DNA of 64,000 nt from DATKUC01 sp964577375 (lineage in GTDB: Bacteria; Spirochaetota; Spirochaetia; DSM-27196; DATKUC01), in contig CAZNYW010000003.1 of the NCBI GenBank assembly GCA_964577375.1, positions 62,001-126,000 of the forward strand, read 5' to 3'. The notes below the pieces were generated by a model. That model made no database searches and was not told where the DNA came from. It saw nothing but the letters and a program-made list of their open reading frames with translations. Positions within the stretch are counted from its first letter, which is position 1. Every line of letters begins with the position of its first letter. This document shows positions 25,338 to 35,316 of this stretch, one piece after another. The translations under genes and the position numbers were made by a program.

Positions 25338-27164
25338 CTACAGCTCACGCACCGCCCCGCGGTCGGCCGAGGTCACATGTTTCGCGTACAGGCGAAGCGC
25401 CGCGGATACGGTCCGCTCCCGCGGACCCGGCGTGTACGCCTCCGCACCCCGGCTCTCCTCTTCCTTCCGGCGTGAGGCGAGCTCGGATTCTTCGAGTCTG
25501 AGGTTTATCGAGCGGTTGGGGATGTCGATGTCTATGATGTCTCCGTCGCGCACCAGCGCAATTCCACCACCCGCCGCCGCCTCCGGAGATACGTGGCCGA
25601 TCGAGAGCCCGCTCGTGCCGCCGGAAAATCGGCCGTCGGTGACGAGCGCGCAGCTCTTGCCCAGATGCATGCTCTTGATGTAACTGGTGGGATAGAGCAT
25701 CTCCTGCATCCCGGGACCGCCTCTCGGTCCCTCGTACCGGATGACGACGACGTCGCCCTCCTTGACGCGGCCCTCGAGGATTCCGTCGCAGGATGCATCC
25801 TGGCTGTTGAATACTTTTGCCGGCCCGGAGAACTTCAGGATGGAGGAGTCGACCCCGGCGGTCTTCACGATGCAGCCGCTCTCCGCGAGATTGCCGAAGA
25901 GAACTGCGAGCCCGCCGTCGGGATAGTAGCAGTGCTCGACGTCGCGGATGCAGCCGCCGGCGCGGTCGCGGTCGAGATCCTTGAAGCGGGACGCCTGCGA
26001 GCCCATGGTCCGGCTCGGTACACCTGCGGGTGCACTCTCGAAGATGGACTTCGCCTCCTCACGCAGGTCCGCGCGTGTAACGTCATACCGGTCGATCGCC
26101 TCACCGAGGGTAAGACCGTCGACGCGATTCACCGAGCGATCGACGAGGCCACCACGGTCGAGCTCCGCCATTATGGACAGGATCCCACCGGCCCGGTTGA
26201 CGTCCTCGACGTGAAAGTGCGAGCTCGGCGCAACCTTGCAGAGGCAGGGAATCTTTCTCGAAAGCATGTCGATATCGCTCATGGTGAAATCGACGCCCGC
26301 TTCGTGCGCTATCGCCAGGAGGTGCAGTACGGTGTTGGTGGATCCGCCCATTGCGATATCGAGCGCCATGGCGTTCATGAACGCTGCCTTGGTGGCGATC
26401 GAGCGCGGCAGAACCGAGCTGTCCTCCTCGCCGTAGTAGCGGTTCGCGAGCTCCACGATACGGGCGCCGGCCTCTTCGAAGAGCTTCAGCCGGTTTGCGT
26501 GCGTGGCCACGATGGTTCCGTTTCCAACAGGCGCCATACCCAGCGCTTCGTTGAGGCAATTCATGGAGTTTGCGGTAAACATTCCCGAGCACGAGCCGCA
26601 GGTCGGGCAGGCCGCGTTTTCCACCTGATCGATCTCCTCATCGGAAACCGAGGAGTCGGCCGAGAGAACCATGGCGTCGATCAGATCGTACTTCCTGTCG
26701 CCGATTCTCCCCGCTTCCATTGGTCCCCCGGAAACGAAGATGGTGGGGATGTTCAGCCTCATGGCGGCAATCAGCATTCCCGGCGTGATCTTGTCGCAGT
26801 TTGAGATACAGATCAGCGCGTCTGCCTGGTGGGCGTTGACCATGTATTCCACACTGTCGGCAATGAGGTCTCGGGAGGGAAGCGAGTAGAGCATTCCGTC
26901 GTGACCCATCGCGATTCCGTCGTCCACGGCGATCGTGTTGAACTCGGCGGCATAGCAACCCTGCCGTTCGATGATCTCCTTCACCCGCTGGCCGATCTCA
27001 TGCAGGTGCGTATGTCCCGGTACGAACTGGGTGAACGAATTCGCAACCGCGATGACCGGCTTTCCGATCTGCTCGGTCTTCATTCCCGCTGCGCGCCACA
27101 GGCTCCGCGCGCCCGCCATCCGCCGCCCCATAGTGGTCGTTGCGCTTCTCAGACGAAATGCCAT
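25338..27164 (-). CDS. ilvD: Dihydroxy-acid dehydratase
   Basis: Dehydrates 2,3-dihydroxy acids to 2-oxoisovalerate and 2-oxo-3-methylvalerate, the precursors of valine, leucine and isoleucine. Iron-sulphur cysteines are seen in CISNCDK and CPTCGSCSGMFTANSMN. The C-terminal domain has GRFSGGTSGLSIGHVSPEAA. Length 608 is slightly longer than the usual ~560. A good GGAGG precedes the ATG. Its branched 2-oxoacid products are the class of substrate the E1-type fusion at 38392 might use, although the genes are 11 kb apart. Confidence 0.94.
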   Translation of the reverse strand: MAFRLRSATTTMGRRMAGARSLWRAAGMKTEQIGKPVIAVANSFTQFVPGHTHLHEIGQRVKEIIERQGCYAAEFNTIAVDDGIAMGHDGMLYSLPSRDLIADSVEYMVNAHQADALICISNCDKITPGMLIAAMRLNIPTIFVSGGPMEAGRIGDRKYDLIDAMVLSADSSVSDEEIDQVENAACPTCGSCSGMFTANSMNCLNEALGMAPVGNGTIVATHANRLKLFEEAGARIVELANRYYGEEDSSVLPRSIATKAAFMNAMALDIAMGGSTNTVLHLLAIAHEAGVDFTMSDIDMLSRKIPCLCKVAPSSHFHVEDVNRAGGILSIMAELDRGGLVDRSVNRVDGLTLGEAIDRYDVTRADLREEAKSIFESAPAGVPSRTMGSQASRFKDLDRDRAGGCIRDVEHCYYPDGGLAVLFGNLAESGCIVKTAGVDSSILKFSGPAKVFNSQDASCDGILEGRVKEGDVVVIRYEGPRGGPGMQEMLYPTSYIKSMHLGKSCALVTDGRFSGGTSGLSIGHVSPEAAAGGGIALVRDGDIIDIDIPNRSINLRLEESELASRRKEEESRGAEAYTPGPRERTVSAALRLYAKHVTSADRGAVREL

Positions 27165-27228
27165 AGCTTCCTCCGAGGTTTACTTTACCGATAAAGAATT
27201 TGCGGGTCAACCGAGGAGATGCGTACGC

Positions 27229-27696
27229 CTACAGGCGCTGCATCTCCTCCATCTCGAGGATGAGGTCGAATACGTCCTGGGGCTGAGAGCAGTTCATGAT
27301 CTTGCTCAGGAAGTTGGGACTTCCGACCAGACGCGCGCTCTTCTTGAGGATTGCCAGGTGCTTGTCGGAATCATACCGGTCGTCGATCAGAAGCATCACA
27401 ACGTGCGCCGGCTTCCCGTCCGGCGCACCGTAGTCGATACCCTGCTTGGACACACCAAAGGCACCGACGGTCCGCTTGAAGAGCCAGAGCGAAGCATGAG
27501 GCAGGGCGATGTTGGGAGCAACGAGCGTGCTCATTACGCTCTCACGCTGCCACAGGGCGTCCATGATTCGGTTGGGATCCGAAATCGCGCCCGTGTCCTC
27601 CAGGAAACTCACCATTTCGTGAAACAGCTCGGTTTTTGTCTTGCTTGCGAGGTCGACCTTGATTCGGTCCACGCTGAAAATTTCAGAAAGCAACAT
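27229..27696 (-). CDS. PTS EIIA (fructose/PtsN-type) domain protein
   Basis: Single-domain phosphotransferase protein of 155 residues. The phosphorylatable histidine is His67 in NIALPHASL, within the standard EIIA type-2 fold (LFHEMVSFLEDTG, then VVMLLIDDRYDSDKHL). Start chosen at ATG 27696, with GGAGGAG upstream; the longer frame begins before that ribosome site. It may be a PtsN-like regulator rather than a sugar transporter component, since no EIIB/EIIC lies nearby. It is immediately downstream of the V-ATPase operon and could be co-transcribed. Confidence 0.85.
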   Translation of the reverse strand: MLLSEIFSVDRIKVDLASKTKTELFHEMVSFLEDTGAISDPNRIMDALWQRESVMSTLVAPNIALPHASLWLFKRTVGAFGVSKQGIDYGAPDGKPAHVVMLLIDDRYDSDKHLAILKKSARLVGSPNFLSKIMNCSQPQDVFDLILEMEEMQRL

Positions 27697-27723
27697 CGCT
27701 GCGGCTCCTCCCGGTGACACGGG

Positions 27724-28197
27724 CTATTTTATCAGACCACCCATCAATATGACAGTCACCAGCCCAAGAATCGCGTAAAACTCCGGAAATGCAGCAAGAA
27801 CCAGCGTGTTGCCAAAGACGTTGTGGCCAGATCCTATCGACGTAATGCCGGACGCACAGACCTCTCCCATCTTGATGCCGGAGAAAAGGTTCACCGCGCC
27901 AAGCCCGACACCGGCGCCAAAAATCAGCGCCGCCTGGTACAGCGTCATCTGCGGGGACATATACCCAGCGTAGATGATGTAGCCGACGAACCCGTACAGC
28001 CCCTGTGTCGACGGCAGCGCCGAAAGCACGAGGTTAACGCCGAAGGTTTCGGGACGTTTCCGGATAGCACCGATTACCGCGTTACCGGCCGTGACAATCC
28101 CGATCGCCGACCCGATACCTGATAGCCCAAACATCAAACCCAATCCAAGTGCCGCCCAGGTGATGTTACCGCCCATTGCAGCTGCAATCGCTCCCAT
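27724..28197 (-). CDS. atpK: V-type ATPase subunit K (rotor ring)
   Basis: Membrane rotor subunit, 157 residues with four transmembrane helices (a duplicated hairpin). The ion-carrying glutamate is E139 in AAFPEFYAILG. The first hairpin carries L61, T64 and Q65 (LPSTQG), the same residues and numbering as the sodium ligands of Enterococcus hirae NtpK, but position 110, a Gln ligand there, is Met here. Last of the seven operon genes. Confidence 0.93.
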   Translation of the reverse strand: MGAIAAAMGGNITWAALGLGLMFGLSGIGSAIGIVTAGNAVIGAIRKRPETFGVNLVLSALPSTQGLYGFVGYIIYAGYMSPQMTLYQAALIFGAGVGLGAVNLFSGIKMGEVCASGITSIGSGHNVFGNTLVLAAFPEFYAILGLVTVILMGGLIK

Positions 28198-28248
28198 GAA
28201 AATCCTCCAAGTCTAATAGATCTATCGTTCCCACACGGAATCAAAGTT

Positions 28249-30117
28249 TCAAGTTTTCAGTTCGAAGGGGCGATATTCCACCCCGCCGCCTTTGAACCCG
28301 ACCGAGTTGTAGAACTCGACGAAAGTGAGCCTCAAGGAGTGAACGAAAGCGGACAGCAGTCCGATCGCCAGATTTACTCCCGACCCAATCAGAAGCACAA
28401 GTATCATCGGAAAGATGCCCCACCACGCGTCGCCCTTTACCATTACCGACAGGTTGATTACCGTCTCCCCGAGCAGTGCGCCCGAGAGCCCAAGCGCAAA
28501 CAGACGCAGATAGGAGAGGATGTAACCGGGAACCGTGGTCGCAAGCTCGTAAAGCTCCCACAGGCCCAAGAGCGGCCGCAGAAAGATCTTCTTTTCCAGA
28601 CTGTTGAACAACAGCAGCAGCACTAGCCCGACTGCAATCATTCCGAAGCCAATCTGCTGCACTGAGGGAATCATTGCTGCGGCGGCGCCGAACGGTATCG
28701 GTCCGACTTTGAATGATGGGCCGAGCGAATGCAGCGCGGCAAGCACGATCCCTACAAGCATCAGTATGATACCTGCAGGTTTCAACGCCGCCGCAGGACC
28801 ATTTGCCCGCACCTGATTTATCGCACGCAGCACGTACCCGAACGTTATCTGTACGATGCCGAGGGTAATCGCGAGCATCATCGCGCTATTGACGCTGCCG
28901 AACAGCACCGCCTGCGACAGGGCAGAATGAGGTCCTGCCAGACTTGTGATCTTGATGCCGAAAAGATCGTTCAACAAGAGCCCGAAAACAATTATCGAAA
29001 CCGAAAGTATCAGCCCGAGATACAGCAGCGGCCTCACCGACTTGCGTTTGATCACCGCGAAAGCAATGAGAGCGGCCACCAGCAGCAGAATACCGTAGCC
29101 CAGATCTGCAACACAGAGGCCGAAGAAAATGGTATAAAACGGCGCAAAGAAGGGTGTCGGGTCCAGCTCCCGGTAGTTGGGAATGCTGAATATCCGGAGA
29201 ATAGGCTCGAACAGCCGGGTATATCCGCCGTTGTGAAGCTTAACCGGAACCCTGTCTTCGGGTTCGGGTTCTTCGAGCAGGAATGCCGCCTCTTCATCTG
29301 AAAGAAACTCCTCGAGGCGGCTGCGCTGCCGGGCCGGGATCCACCCCGTGAGAAAGTAGAGATGGCCTTCACCGGCATCGTGAGCACTCGCAACGACCGT
29401 CTTGAAGGAGAGCTCGTTCTGCAGCTCGGCATTACGGGCCTCGAGCGTACCGGTGTACGGAAGCAGAGCGTCGATCTCCGAACGTGCCTCGGCAAGCCCC
29501 TCGTCGACCTTTGCCATACGTTCCCGGACGAGTGTGACGTTACGCTCGGGAAGGCGTTCTTCCGGCACCGAAATCGGGGTTCCCTCTTTGTCGTCCGGAC
29601 CAACGACCGCGAAGTACGCCGTTCCTTTGTCTTCAAATAACGGGACGTAGGAGCGGCGCGCATCGCCCTCCATCTCTTCGGCAATATGCGCAGCGGTCGC
29701 AAGGGTCGCCGAATGGACCGACATTCGGAGCCCGAACTTGTCGAGCCCTTCGATCAGCTCCGGATCGAAGTTGCCCCAGCGTTCGGCGGCGGCAAGCTCC
29801 CGCACAAGCTGCGCGCGTTCAGTTTCGTACCCGTCGATCCGGACACGAAGCAGGTCGATCTTCCGGATCAGATCGTCGGCCTTTCCCGGATATTGTGCCG
29901 CCGAAGGCTGCTCCGGAAGCTCGGCAGCTCGCTGCCGCAGGTAGTTTTGAAGCTGCACGATCCGGCTTATCCTTGCCGCGAGCCGCGAAATATCGGGGTC
30001 GTCTTCCACCTGCTGCTGTTCGACGTGCACAATTCCGAACTTCTGCAGTTCAGACACGAACTTTTCACGGGTCGCGGGCCGGAACAGCAGCGTCAGCTTG
30101 ACCATTGGCTCAACCAT
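28249..30117 (-). CDS. atpI: V-type ATPase subunit I (stator)
   Basis: Large stator subunit of 622 residues: a ~330-residue cytoplasmic N-terminal half with coiled-coil segments (heptad stretches around residues 40-100 and 195-240), then about seven or eight transmembrane helices. The membrane half contains the conserved helix with AFVHSLRLTFVEFYNSVGFKGGG near the C-terminus, including the arginine facing the rotor. The start at 30117 has GAGGAG upstream and overlaps the subunit D stop. Confidence 0.92.
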   Translation of the reverse strand: MVEPMVKLTLLFRPATREKFVSELQKFGIVHVEQQQVEDDPDISRLAARISRIVQLQNYLRQRAAELPEQPSAAQYPGKADDLIRKIDLLRVRIDGYETERAQLVRELAAAERWGNFDPELIEGLDKFGLRMSVHSATLATAAHIAEEMEGDARRSYVPLFEDKGTAYFAVVGPDDKEGTPISVPEERLPERNVTLVRERMAKVDEGLAEARSEIDALLPYTGTLEARNAELQNELSFKTVVASAHDAGEGHLYFLTGWIPARQRSRLEEFLSDEEAAFLLEEPEPEDRVPVKLHNGGYTRLFEPILRIFSIPNYRELDPTPFFAPFYTIFFGLCVADLGYGILLLVAALIAFAVIKRKSVRPLLYLGLILSVSIIVFGLLLNDLFGIKITSLAGPHSALSQAVLFGSVNSAMMLAITLGIVQITFGYVLRAINQVRANGPAAALKPAGIILMLVGIVLAALHSLGPSFKVGPIPFGAAAAMIPSVQQIGFGMIAVGLVLLLLFNSLEKKIFLRPLLGLWELYELATTVPGYILSYLRLFALGLSGALLGETVINLSVMVKGDAWWGIFPMILVLLIGSGVNLAIGLLSAFVHSLRLTFVEFYNSVGFKGGGVEYRPFELKT

Positions 30118-30727
30118 CGGCTAACTCCTCTTCAAGTTCCTGTGCTTCCGCGCGTTGCTTTGTGATCTTTTGAACAGCGGTATCGAGATTTGCGACATCC
30201 TCCAGGTATCGTTTGATACGGCTGATTGCTTCGCCGTAAGCGGGAATCTGCACCTTCTCGTAAAGATTTACCTTTTGCGTTGTCTTGCGTCGCGCCGATT
30301 GAATGACCTCGATTCCTTTGGAGACCACTTCCATTCGTGTCAGCATTGTCGTCAAGTCGCGGAGAATAATGACTCCTGTGGAAACCCACAGCGGCCGGTG
30401 GAAACGGGAAAAATCGCGAAGGTTGAAGTCGATTCTCTCGATGTCGGGAACTTCTACGCCGGCAATTCTGCTCCGCTTTATGAGTATCTCTTTCAGCTCG
30501 TAAATATGCGATGGGAACTCCGCCCAGAGCCGGATATCGCCGCGAAGCTGCGAGAGCTTTTTCTCGTACTCGGCCTCGAGCCGCGCATATTCGTCTTTCT
30601 GCCTTTTCTCAGTGACACGGAGCGCCGCTTCCTTGCTCTTGAGAATAGGAAGCGCAGATTCGCGGATCTTCAGCTGGCGCTGAAGCATCTGCATGGACAC
30701 TTTGTTGAATTGATATTTCAACTCCAT
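30110..30727 (-). CDS. atpD: V-type ATPase subunit D (central stalk)
   Basis: Central-shaft subunit of 205 residues, almost entirely helical with long coiled-coil arms at both ends (residues 10-75 and 130-200), as expected of NtpD. N-terminus MELKYQFNKVSMQMLQRQL and the central GVEVPDIERIDF segment fit the family. Three bases separate it from subunit B; it overlaps subunit I by eight. Confidence 0.9.
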   Translation of the reverse strand: MELKYQFNKVSMQMLQRQLKIRESALPILKSKEAALRVTEKRQKDEYARLEAEYEKKLSQLRGDIRLWAEFPSHIYELKEILIKRSRIAGVEVPDIERIDFNLRDFSRFHRPLWVSTGVIILRDLTTMLTRMEVVSKGIEVIQSARRKTTQKVNLYEKVQIPAYGEAISRIKRYLEDVANLDTAVQKITKQRAEAQELEEELADG

Positions 30728-30730
30728 GGC

Positions 30731-32062
30731 TCACGCCTCACTGCCCTTCCAGTATTTCTCGAGAATCGACTCCTTGATGCCGATTTCGGAACGATGGAAG
30801 TATGTGCCAAGGAGATCCCAGGCCGCATCGAGCATCTGCTCGATCTGCAGATTAACGTCGATAGCAAGAAGCCTCGTCGAGTAATCGGAGGCGAACTTGA
30901 TTGCGCGGGTATCGTAGTCGGTAAGCTCGAAGCCGTTGTCTCGCTTCGTCCGGGCGTTCGCCGCATCTGAATAGAGGCGCACCGCAGCGTTCATCACCTG
31001 CGGATGGTCTTCGCGGGTCTTCTTGCCGATCACAAGCTGCTTCAACCGCGACAGAGACCGAAACGGATCGACGATGACCTTGTTGATGTCACTGTCCTTG
31101 CGAAGGAACAGCTGTCCTTCCGTGATATAGCCGGTGTTGTCGGGAACCGCATGGGTGATGTCGCCGCCGGAAAGAGTCGTCACCGCGATGATGGTGATCG
31201 CGCCACCGCCGGGAAACTGTGCGGCCTTCTCGTAGATTTTCGCGAGGTCGGAATAGAGCGAACCCGGCATCGAGTCTTTCGACGGTATGCGATCCATCTT
31301 GTTGGCGACGATGGCGAGCGCGTCGGCGAAGAGCGACATGTCGGTGAGAAGCACCAGAACATTCTGGTTGTGATCCACCGCAAAGTACTCTGCGGCGGTT
31401 AGCGCCATATCCGGTATGAGCAGCCGTTCGACCGCTGAGTCGTCGGTGGTGTTGACGTAGCTGATAATCTTGTCGAGCGACCCGGCATTGTCGAACAGCT
31501 CACGGTAGTAGAGATAGTCGTCGTTCGACATGCCCATACCGCCGAGAATGATCTTGTCTGCCTGTGCACGAAGAGCGACGTCGGCCATCACCTGGTTGTA
31601 GGGCTGGTCGGGGTCGGCGAAGAACGGAATCTTCTGACCGGTAACGATCGTGTTATTCAGATCGATCCCCGCAATGCCTGTCGCGATGAGTTCCGACGGC
31701 TGGCGTCTCCGCACCGGGTTGAGCGATGGACCACCGATCTCGCGCTCCTCACCTTCGACCGGGGCACCGCCGTCGATCGGATCGCCGTATGCATTGAAGA
31801 AGCGGCCGGCCATTTGCGGAGAAACGCGGATCATCGGCGGTTTTCCGGTGAAAACGACCTCCGCATTGGTGCTGATGCCTTCGGTGCCTTCGAAAACCTG
31901 CAACGTCACCTCATCGCCGTTAATCTGCAGCACCTGCGCGTGTCGTCCTGCGACGTAGGCAAGTTCTTCGTTGGATACGTCGGTCGCGTGGAGTGAGCAG
32001 GTCGCCTTGGTAAGCTTTGATATCTTGGTGTAGACCCGCTGAAAAGCGCTGGTTTCTCTCAT
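30731..32062 (-). CDS. atpB: V-type ATPase subunit B (regulatory)
   Basis: Non-catalytic nucleotide-binding subunit of 443 residues. No canonical Walker A lysine loop is present, as expected for B. Family signatures include GRFFNAYGDPIDGG, FFADPDQPYNQ, PDMALTAAEYFA and SRLKQL. Overlaps the subunit A stop by four bases. Confidence 0.94.
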   Translation of the reverse strand: MRETSAFQRVYTKISKLTKATCSLHATDVSNEELAYVAGRHAQVLQINGDEVTLQVFEGTEGISTNAEVVFTGKPPMIRVSPQMAGRFFNAYGDPIDGGAPVEGEEREIGGPSLNPVRRRQPSELIATGIAGIDLNNTIVTGQKIPFFADPDQPYNQVMADVALRAQADKIILGGMGMSNDDYLYYRELFDNAGSLDKIISYVNTTDDSAVERLLIPDMALTAAEYFAVDHNQNVLVLLTDMSLFADALAIVANKMDRIPSKDSMPGSLYSDLAKIYEKAAQFPGGGAITIIAVTTLSGGDITHAVPDNTGYITEGQLFLRKDSDINKVIVDPFRSLSRLKQLVIGKKTREDHPQVMNAAVRLYSDAANARTKRDNGFELTDYDTRAIKFASDYSTRLLAIDVNLQIEQMLDAAWDLLGTYFHRSEIGIKESILEKYWKGSEA

Positions 32063-33828
32063 TTTGCAGCCTCCTCAGCCACAGCCCGCTCCTTGATGAT
32101 CGCCAGGAGCTCATTCTCGTGGCGCTTGAAATCGTCGGACTGAAACTCGCTGTAATTCATCTGCCTGAAGGAGTTGATGATTCGTTTGAAGTACGCGCCC
32201 ACCTGCTCGAAACTGTCGAAATTGTATTCCTGCGAGCACATGTCGAGCACCCGGTCGAGCATGTATTTCTGCCGTTCGAACGGTGTCACCGAATCGACCG
32301 GGTCGAACGCGTCCTGCTGCATGAGTACGAAATCGATGGTTTCCGATTTCCAGAATGTTGTGTGATAGTCGACCGGCACCCCGTCGTCGCCGAGGATATT
32401 GATCTGGTCGTCGGCTTCCTTGCCTCGCTGCGTCCAGTTCTTTGCCTCGAGGACCTTTTCAACCCAGTCGGGATCGAGCTTCTCGGCAAGATATTTCTCG
32501 ATTTCGGGGTACTCGAGATACTTCGAGTAACTGTCGATCGGGTCAACTGCCGGGTACCTTTTCGAATCGGCACGTGCCTGGGACAACGCGTAAAAACAAC
32601 GCGCCGACTTCTTGGTCGATTCGGTCACCGGTTCCTTGAGGTTGCCGCCGGCCGGAGAGACCGTACCGATGAATGTCACCGATCCGGTTTTTCCGTTGTT
32701 CAAGCGAACGATGCCTGCGCGCGAGTAGAAGGAGGCTATGATTGCCGGAAGGTCCATCGGAAACGCGTCGGGACCCGGCAGCTCCTCGAGCCTGTTCGAC
32801 ATCTCGCGCAGGGCCTGGGCCCACCGCGAAGTCGAATCAGCGAGCATAAGAACCCGCAGCCCCATGAGTCGGTAGTACTCCGCAATTGTCATCGATGTAT
32901 AGACGGACGCCTCACGGGCAGCTACGGGCATGTTTGACGTGTTGCAGATGATGGTGGTGCGTTCCATCAGTTTTCGGCCGGTACGCGGATCGATCAGCTC
33001 GGGAAACTCGGTGAAGAGCTCGACGACCTCGTTTGCGCGTTCGCCGCAGGCGGCCATGATAATGATGTCGGCTTCCGCGTTTTTCGAAACTGCATGTTGA
33101 AGGACGGTCTTGCCGCAGCCGAACGGCCCCGGGATAAATCCCGTTCCGCCTTCGGCGATCGGGTTGAATGTATCGATAACGCGCACGCCGGTCTCGAGCA
33201 CGCGATAGGGCCGCGGCTTCTCCCTGTACGCGGTTATGGCCCGCTTCACCGGCCATCGCTGCATCATCGTCACCTCGACCGACTTGTCGTCGCCGTTCTT
33301 GAGTACGGCGATGACATCCGCGACTCGGCGGGGACCGGGAGGCTCGATCGAAACGATTGTCCATACCCCTTCGAGATCGAACGGAACCATGATCTTATGG
33401 TTCAGCCAGTTCTCCTGCACTTCCCCGAGCCAGTCCGCAGCGCGGACGGTATCGCCGACGTGACCGTAGGGGATAAAGTCGTAGCTCTGATCCCGGTCGA
33501 GCGGTTCCACGTACTCCCCGCGCTTGAGGAAAAGTCCCACCTTCTTCTCGAGATCTCCCTGCAATCCGTCGTAGATCCGGGAAAGAATTCCGGGGCCCAG
33601 TTCGACCTCGAGCATTCGCCCGGTGAACTCGACCTCGGCGCCGATCTTCAATCCGCGGGTTGTTTCGAACACCTGCGCGAACGCGCGGTCGCCGTTGACC
33701 CGGATGACCTCGCTCATGAGATTATCGCCTTTGGTGCTGACATAGCAGATTTCGTTCTGTGAAACCGGCCCATCGACGCGTATAGTCAAGAGATTACTGT
33801 TGATCCCTACTACTCTTCCTGCCGTCAT
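32059..33828 (-). CDS. atpA: V-type ATPase subunit A (catalytic)
   Basis: Catalytic ATPase subunit, about 589 residues. Walker A is GPFGCGKTVLQ (about residue 210), with the family motifs CGERANEV and ADSTSRWAQALREMS downstream, and the non-homologous insert between residues ~110 and 190. I use ATG 33828 (MTAGRVVGINSNLL) because it matches the family N-terminus; GGAG lies about 11 bases upstream. It overlaps the DUF2764 gene by 35 bases. Confidence 0.95.
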   Translation of the reverse strand: MTAGRVVGINSNLLTIRVDGPVSQNEICYVSTKGDNLMSEVIRVNGDRAFAQVFETTRGLKIGAEVEFTGRMLEVELGPGILSRIYDGLQGDLEKKVGLFLKRGEYVEPLDRDQSYDFIPYGHVGDTVRAADWLGEVQENWLNHKIMVPFDLEGVWTIVSIEPPGPRRVADVIAVLKNGDDKSVEVTMMQRWPVKRAITAYREKPRPYRVLETGVRVIDTFNPIAEGGTGFIPGPFGCGKTVLQHAVSKNAEADIIIMAACGERANEVVELFTEFPELIDPRTGRKLMERTTIICNTSNMPVAAREASVYTSMTIAEYYRLMGLRVLMLADSTSRWAQALREMSNRLEELPGPDAFPMDLPAIIASFYSRAGIVRLNNGKTGSVTFIGTVSPAGGNLKEPVTESTKKSARCFYALSQARADSKRYPAVDPIDSYSKYLEYPEIEKYLAEKLDPDWVEKVLEAKNWTQRGKEADDQINILGDDGVPVDYHTTFWKSETIDFVLMQQDAFDPVDSVTPFERQKYMLDRVLDMCSQEYNFDSFEQVGAYFKRIINSFRQMNYSEFQSDDFKRHENELLAIIKERAVAEEAAK

Positions 33829-34663
33829 CTTCTTTGTCTCCGATGTGTGAAAACTCGAGGGAGAACCGCACACTCCGGCGTACCGCATTGAGGAGCTCGC
33901 CGAAAAGCTCGTCGCCCTTTTCTTCGTTCAGTGTCTGCCATCGTTCCACGGATTGGTACTTGACGACATAACTGAGAATGAAATCTATAGAGAAGAACTG
34001 CGACCCCACTCTCTCGTCGAGCCAGTTCCAGCGGATGCGTGCCATTGTCTCTTCATGCGCAGTGAGATCGGTCGTCTGGAATACTCGAACCAACTCCTCT
34101 ACGAAGGGAAACTCGGCGGCAAGCCCGAAGTCGGGCGGATTCGCCGTCATAATCGCGTCGTACGCGTCACCGCGAGGAATCAATCGCTCTCGATACGGAA
34201 AACCCTGGCTCTCACGGCTGAGCGCGATCGTCAGGTTCCGGAAATCAAGCTCGCGCCTGAAGTAGTCCCGGACAAACTCCGACTCTATGTTCCCGAGCAT
34301 GTCATAGAAAAGAATGGAAAGCTCATCAATGAGGGGAAGATCCGGGTATGCGCGCGCGTTGCTGCGCAGGAGCTCGAAAAACTCGTTCAGGAAAGGCAGC
34401 ACGTCGCCACCTGTCTGGGCCGCTTCCATCAGGGTATCCCGATCGTAGCAGGAGGGGGTGACGAAGCTGTCTTCCGCATTGTGGTAAGAGATGGCATTTC
34501 GCATGTCGTGCATGAGGAAAAGCTGCCGCAGCGCGACCCGGTCATCGGGTTGGAGATTGGATTCCAGGTAGTCGATCAGCTCTTGCAGCGTTTCCCGCGG
34601 TACGTCCTGGCCCCACTTCACATCTGCGAGACTGGCGGCCAGAAAGTAGTAATTGTGTCTCAC
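33794..34663 (-). CDS. DUF2764 protein, V-ATPase accessory (possible subunit C)
   Basis: Protein of 289 residues always found between E and A in spirochaete-type V-ATPase clusters. Begins MRHNYYFLAASLADVKWG, a typical DUF2764 start; helix-rich throughout. From its position it is probably the functional counterpart of stalk subunit C, which is otherwise missing here, but this is inference. It overlaps both neighbours by short stretches. Confidence 0.85.
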   Translation of the reverse strand: MRHNYYFLAASLADVKWGQDVPRETLQELIDYLESNLQPDDRVALRQLFLMHDMRNAISYHNAEDSFVTPSCYDRDTLMEAAQTGGDVLPFLNEFFELLRSNARAYPDLPLIDELSILFYDMLGNIESEFVRDYFRRELDFRNLTIALSRESQGFPYRERLIPRGDAYDAIMTANPPDFGLAAEFPFVEELVRVFQTTDLTAHEETMARIRWNWLDERVGSQFFSIDFILSYVVKYQSVERWQTLNEEKGDELFGELLNAVRRSVRFSLEFSHIGDKEDDGRKSSRDQQ

Positions 34664-35316
34664 CTACCCTGCCCTGCCTGCCGGTTGTTCGAATCGGCGA
34701 CCTTTTCCGTATTGGACGGAAACAGCGCCTCGCGGGTACGCTGTCGGAGAAAACCCTGAAAGAAGGAGACAAAGTCCTCCTCCTGGAACGAGATGCGGTA
34801 GCTGCCGTCTTTCGGGCGAATCCGAAAGCCGGTTTTGACCTCGTCGCTGTAGGTCAGATCCAGTCCCCTATCGAGCATGTCCTTCGCTTTAGCAGCGAAG
34901 TGATTCGTCATAGCTTCCCGGCGTTCGGGGGGAAGAACCACCGAGATGTCCACGCTGGTTTCGCCAACGTTCCATTTCTCCACGATGTCACGAATGAGCT
35001 TCTGTATGAACGCTTCATCCGACAGGCCGGCCTTGACGCCCGCGGGAAGCGTATTGTCCACAAGACACTCGGTAACACGGTTTTCCAGCTGGGCGAGAGC
35101 CTGCTCGCCTGCGAGCTTCAGTTCGGCGGATAGTCGCGCCCTTGACTGCTCAGCCTCGCTTTTTGCCGTTTCAACGATTTCCGAGGCTTTCTTATGCGCT
35201 TCGGCCAGTATTCGGTCGGCTTCTTTGCGCGCGTTTTCGAGCAGTTCTTCTTCCTGCTCTTTCGCTTTGGCAACGCCTTCCTCGTAGATCTTCGTTGTGA
35301 GGTCTTCCAACTTCAT
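34660..35316 (-). CDS. atpE: V-type ATPase subunit E (peripheral stalk)
   Basis: First gene of the operon, 218 residues. The N-terminal ~110 residues form a long charged coiled coil (KAKEQEEELLENARKEADRI), and a small globular C-terminal domain follows, as in NtpE. A GGAGGG ribosome site precedes the ATG. No subunit F or G gene is recognisable in the operon; the stalk partner of E must be elsewhere or diverged. Confidence 0.88.
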   Translation of the reverse strand: MKLEDLTTKIYEEGVAKAKEQEEELLENARKEADRILAEAHKKASEIVETAKSEAEQSRARLSAELKLAGEQALAQLENRVTECLVDNTLPAGVKAGLSDEAFIQKLIRDIVEKWNVGETSVDISVVLPPERREAMTNHFAAKAKDMLDRGLDLTYSDEVKTGFRIRPKDGSYRISFQEEDFVSFFQGFLRQRTREALFPSNTEKVADSNNRQAGQGR

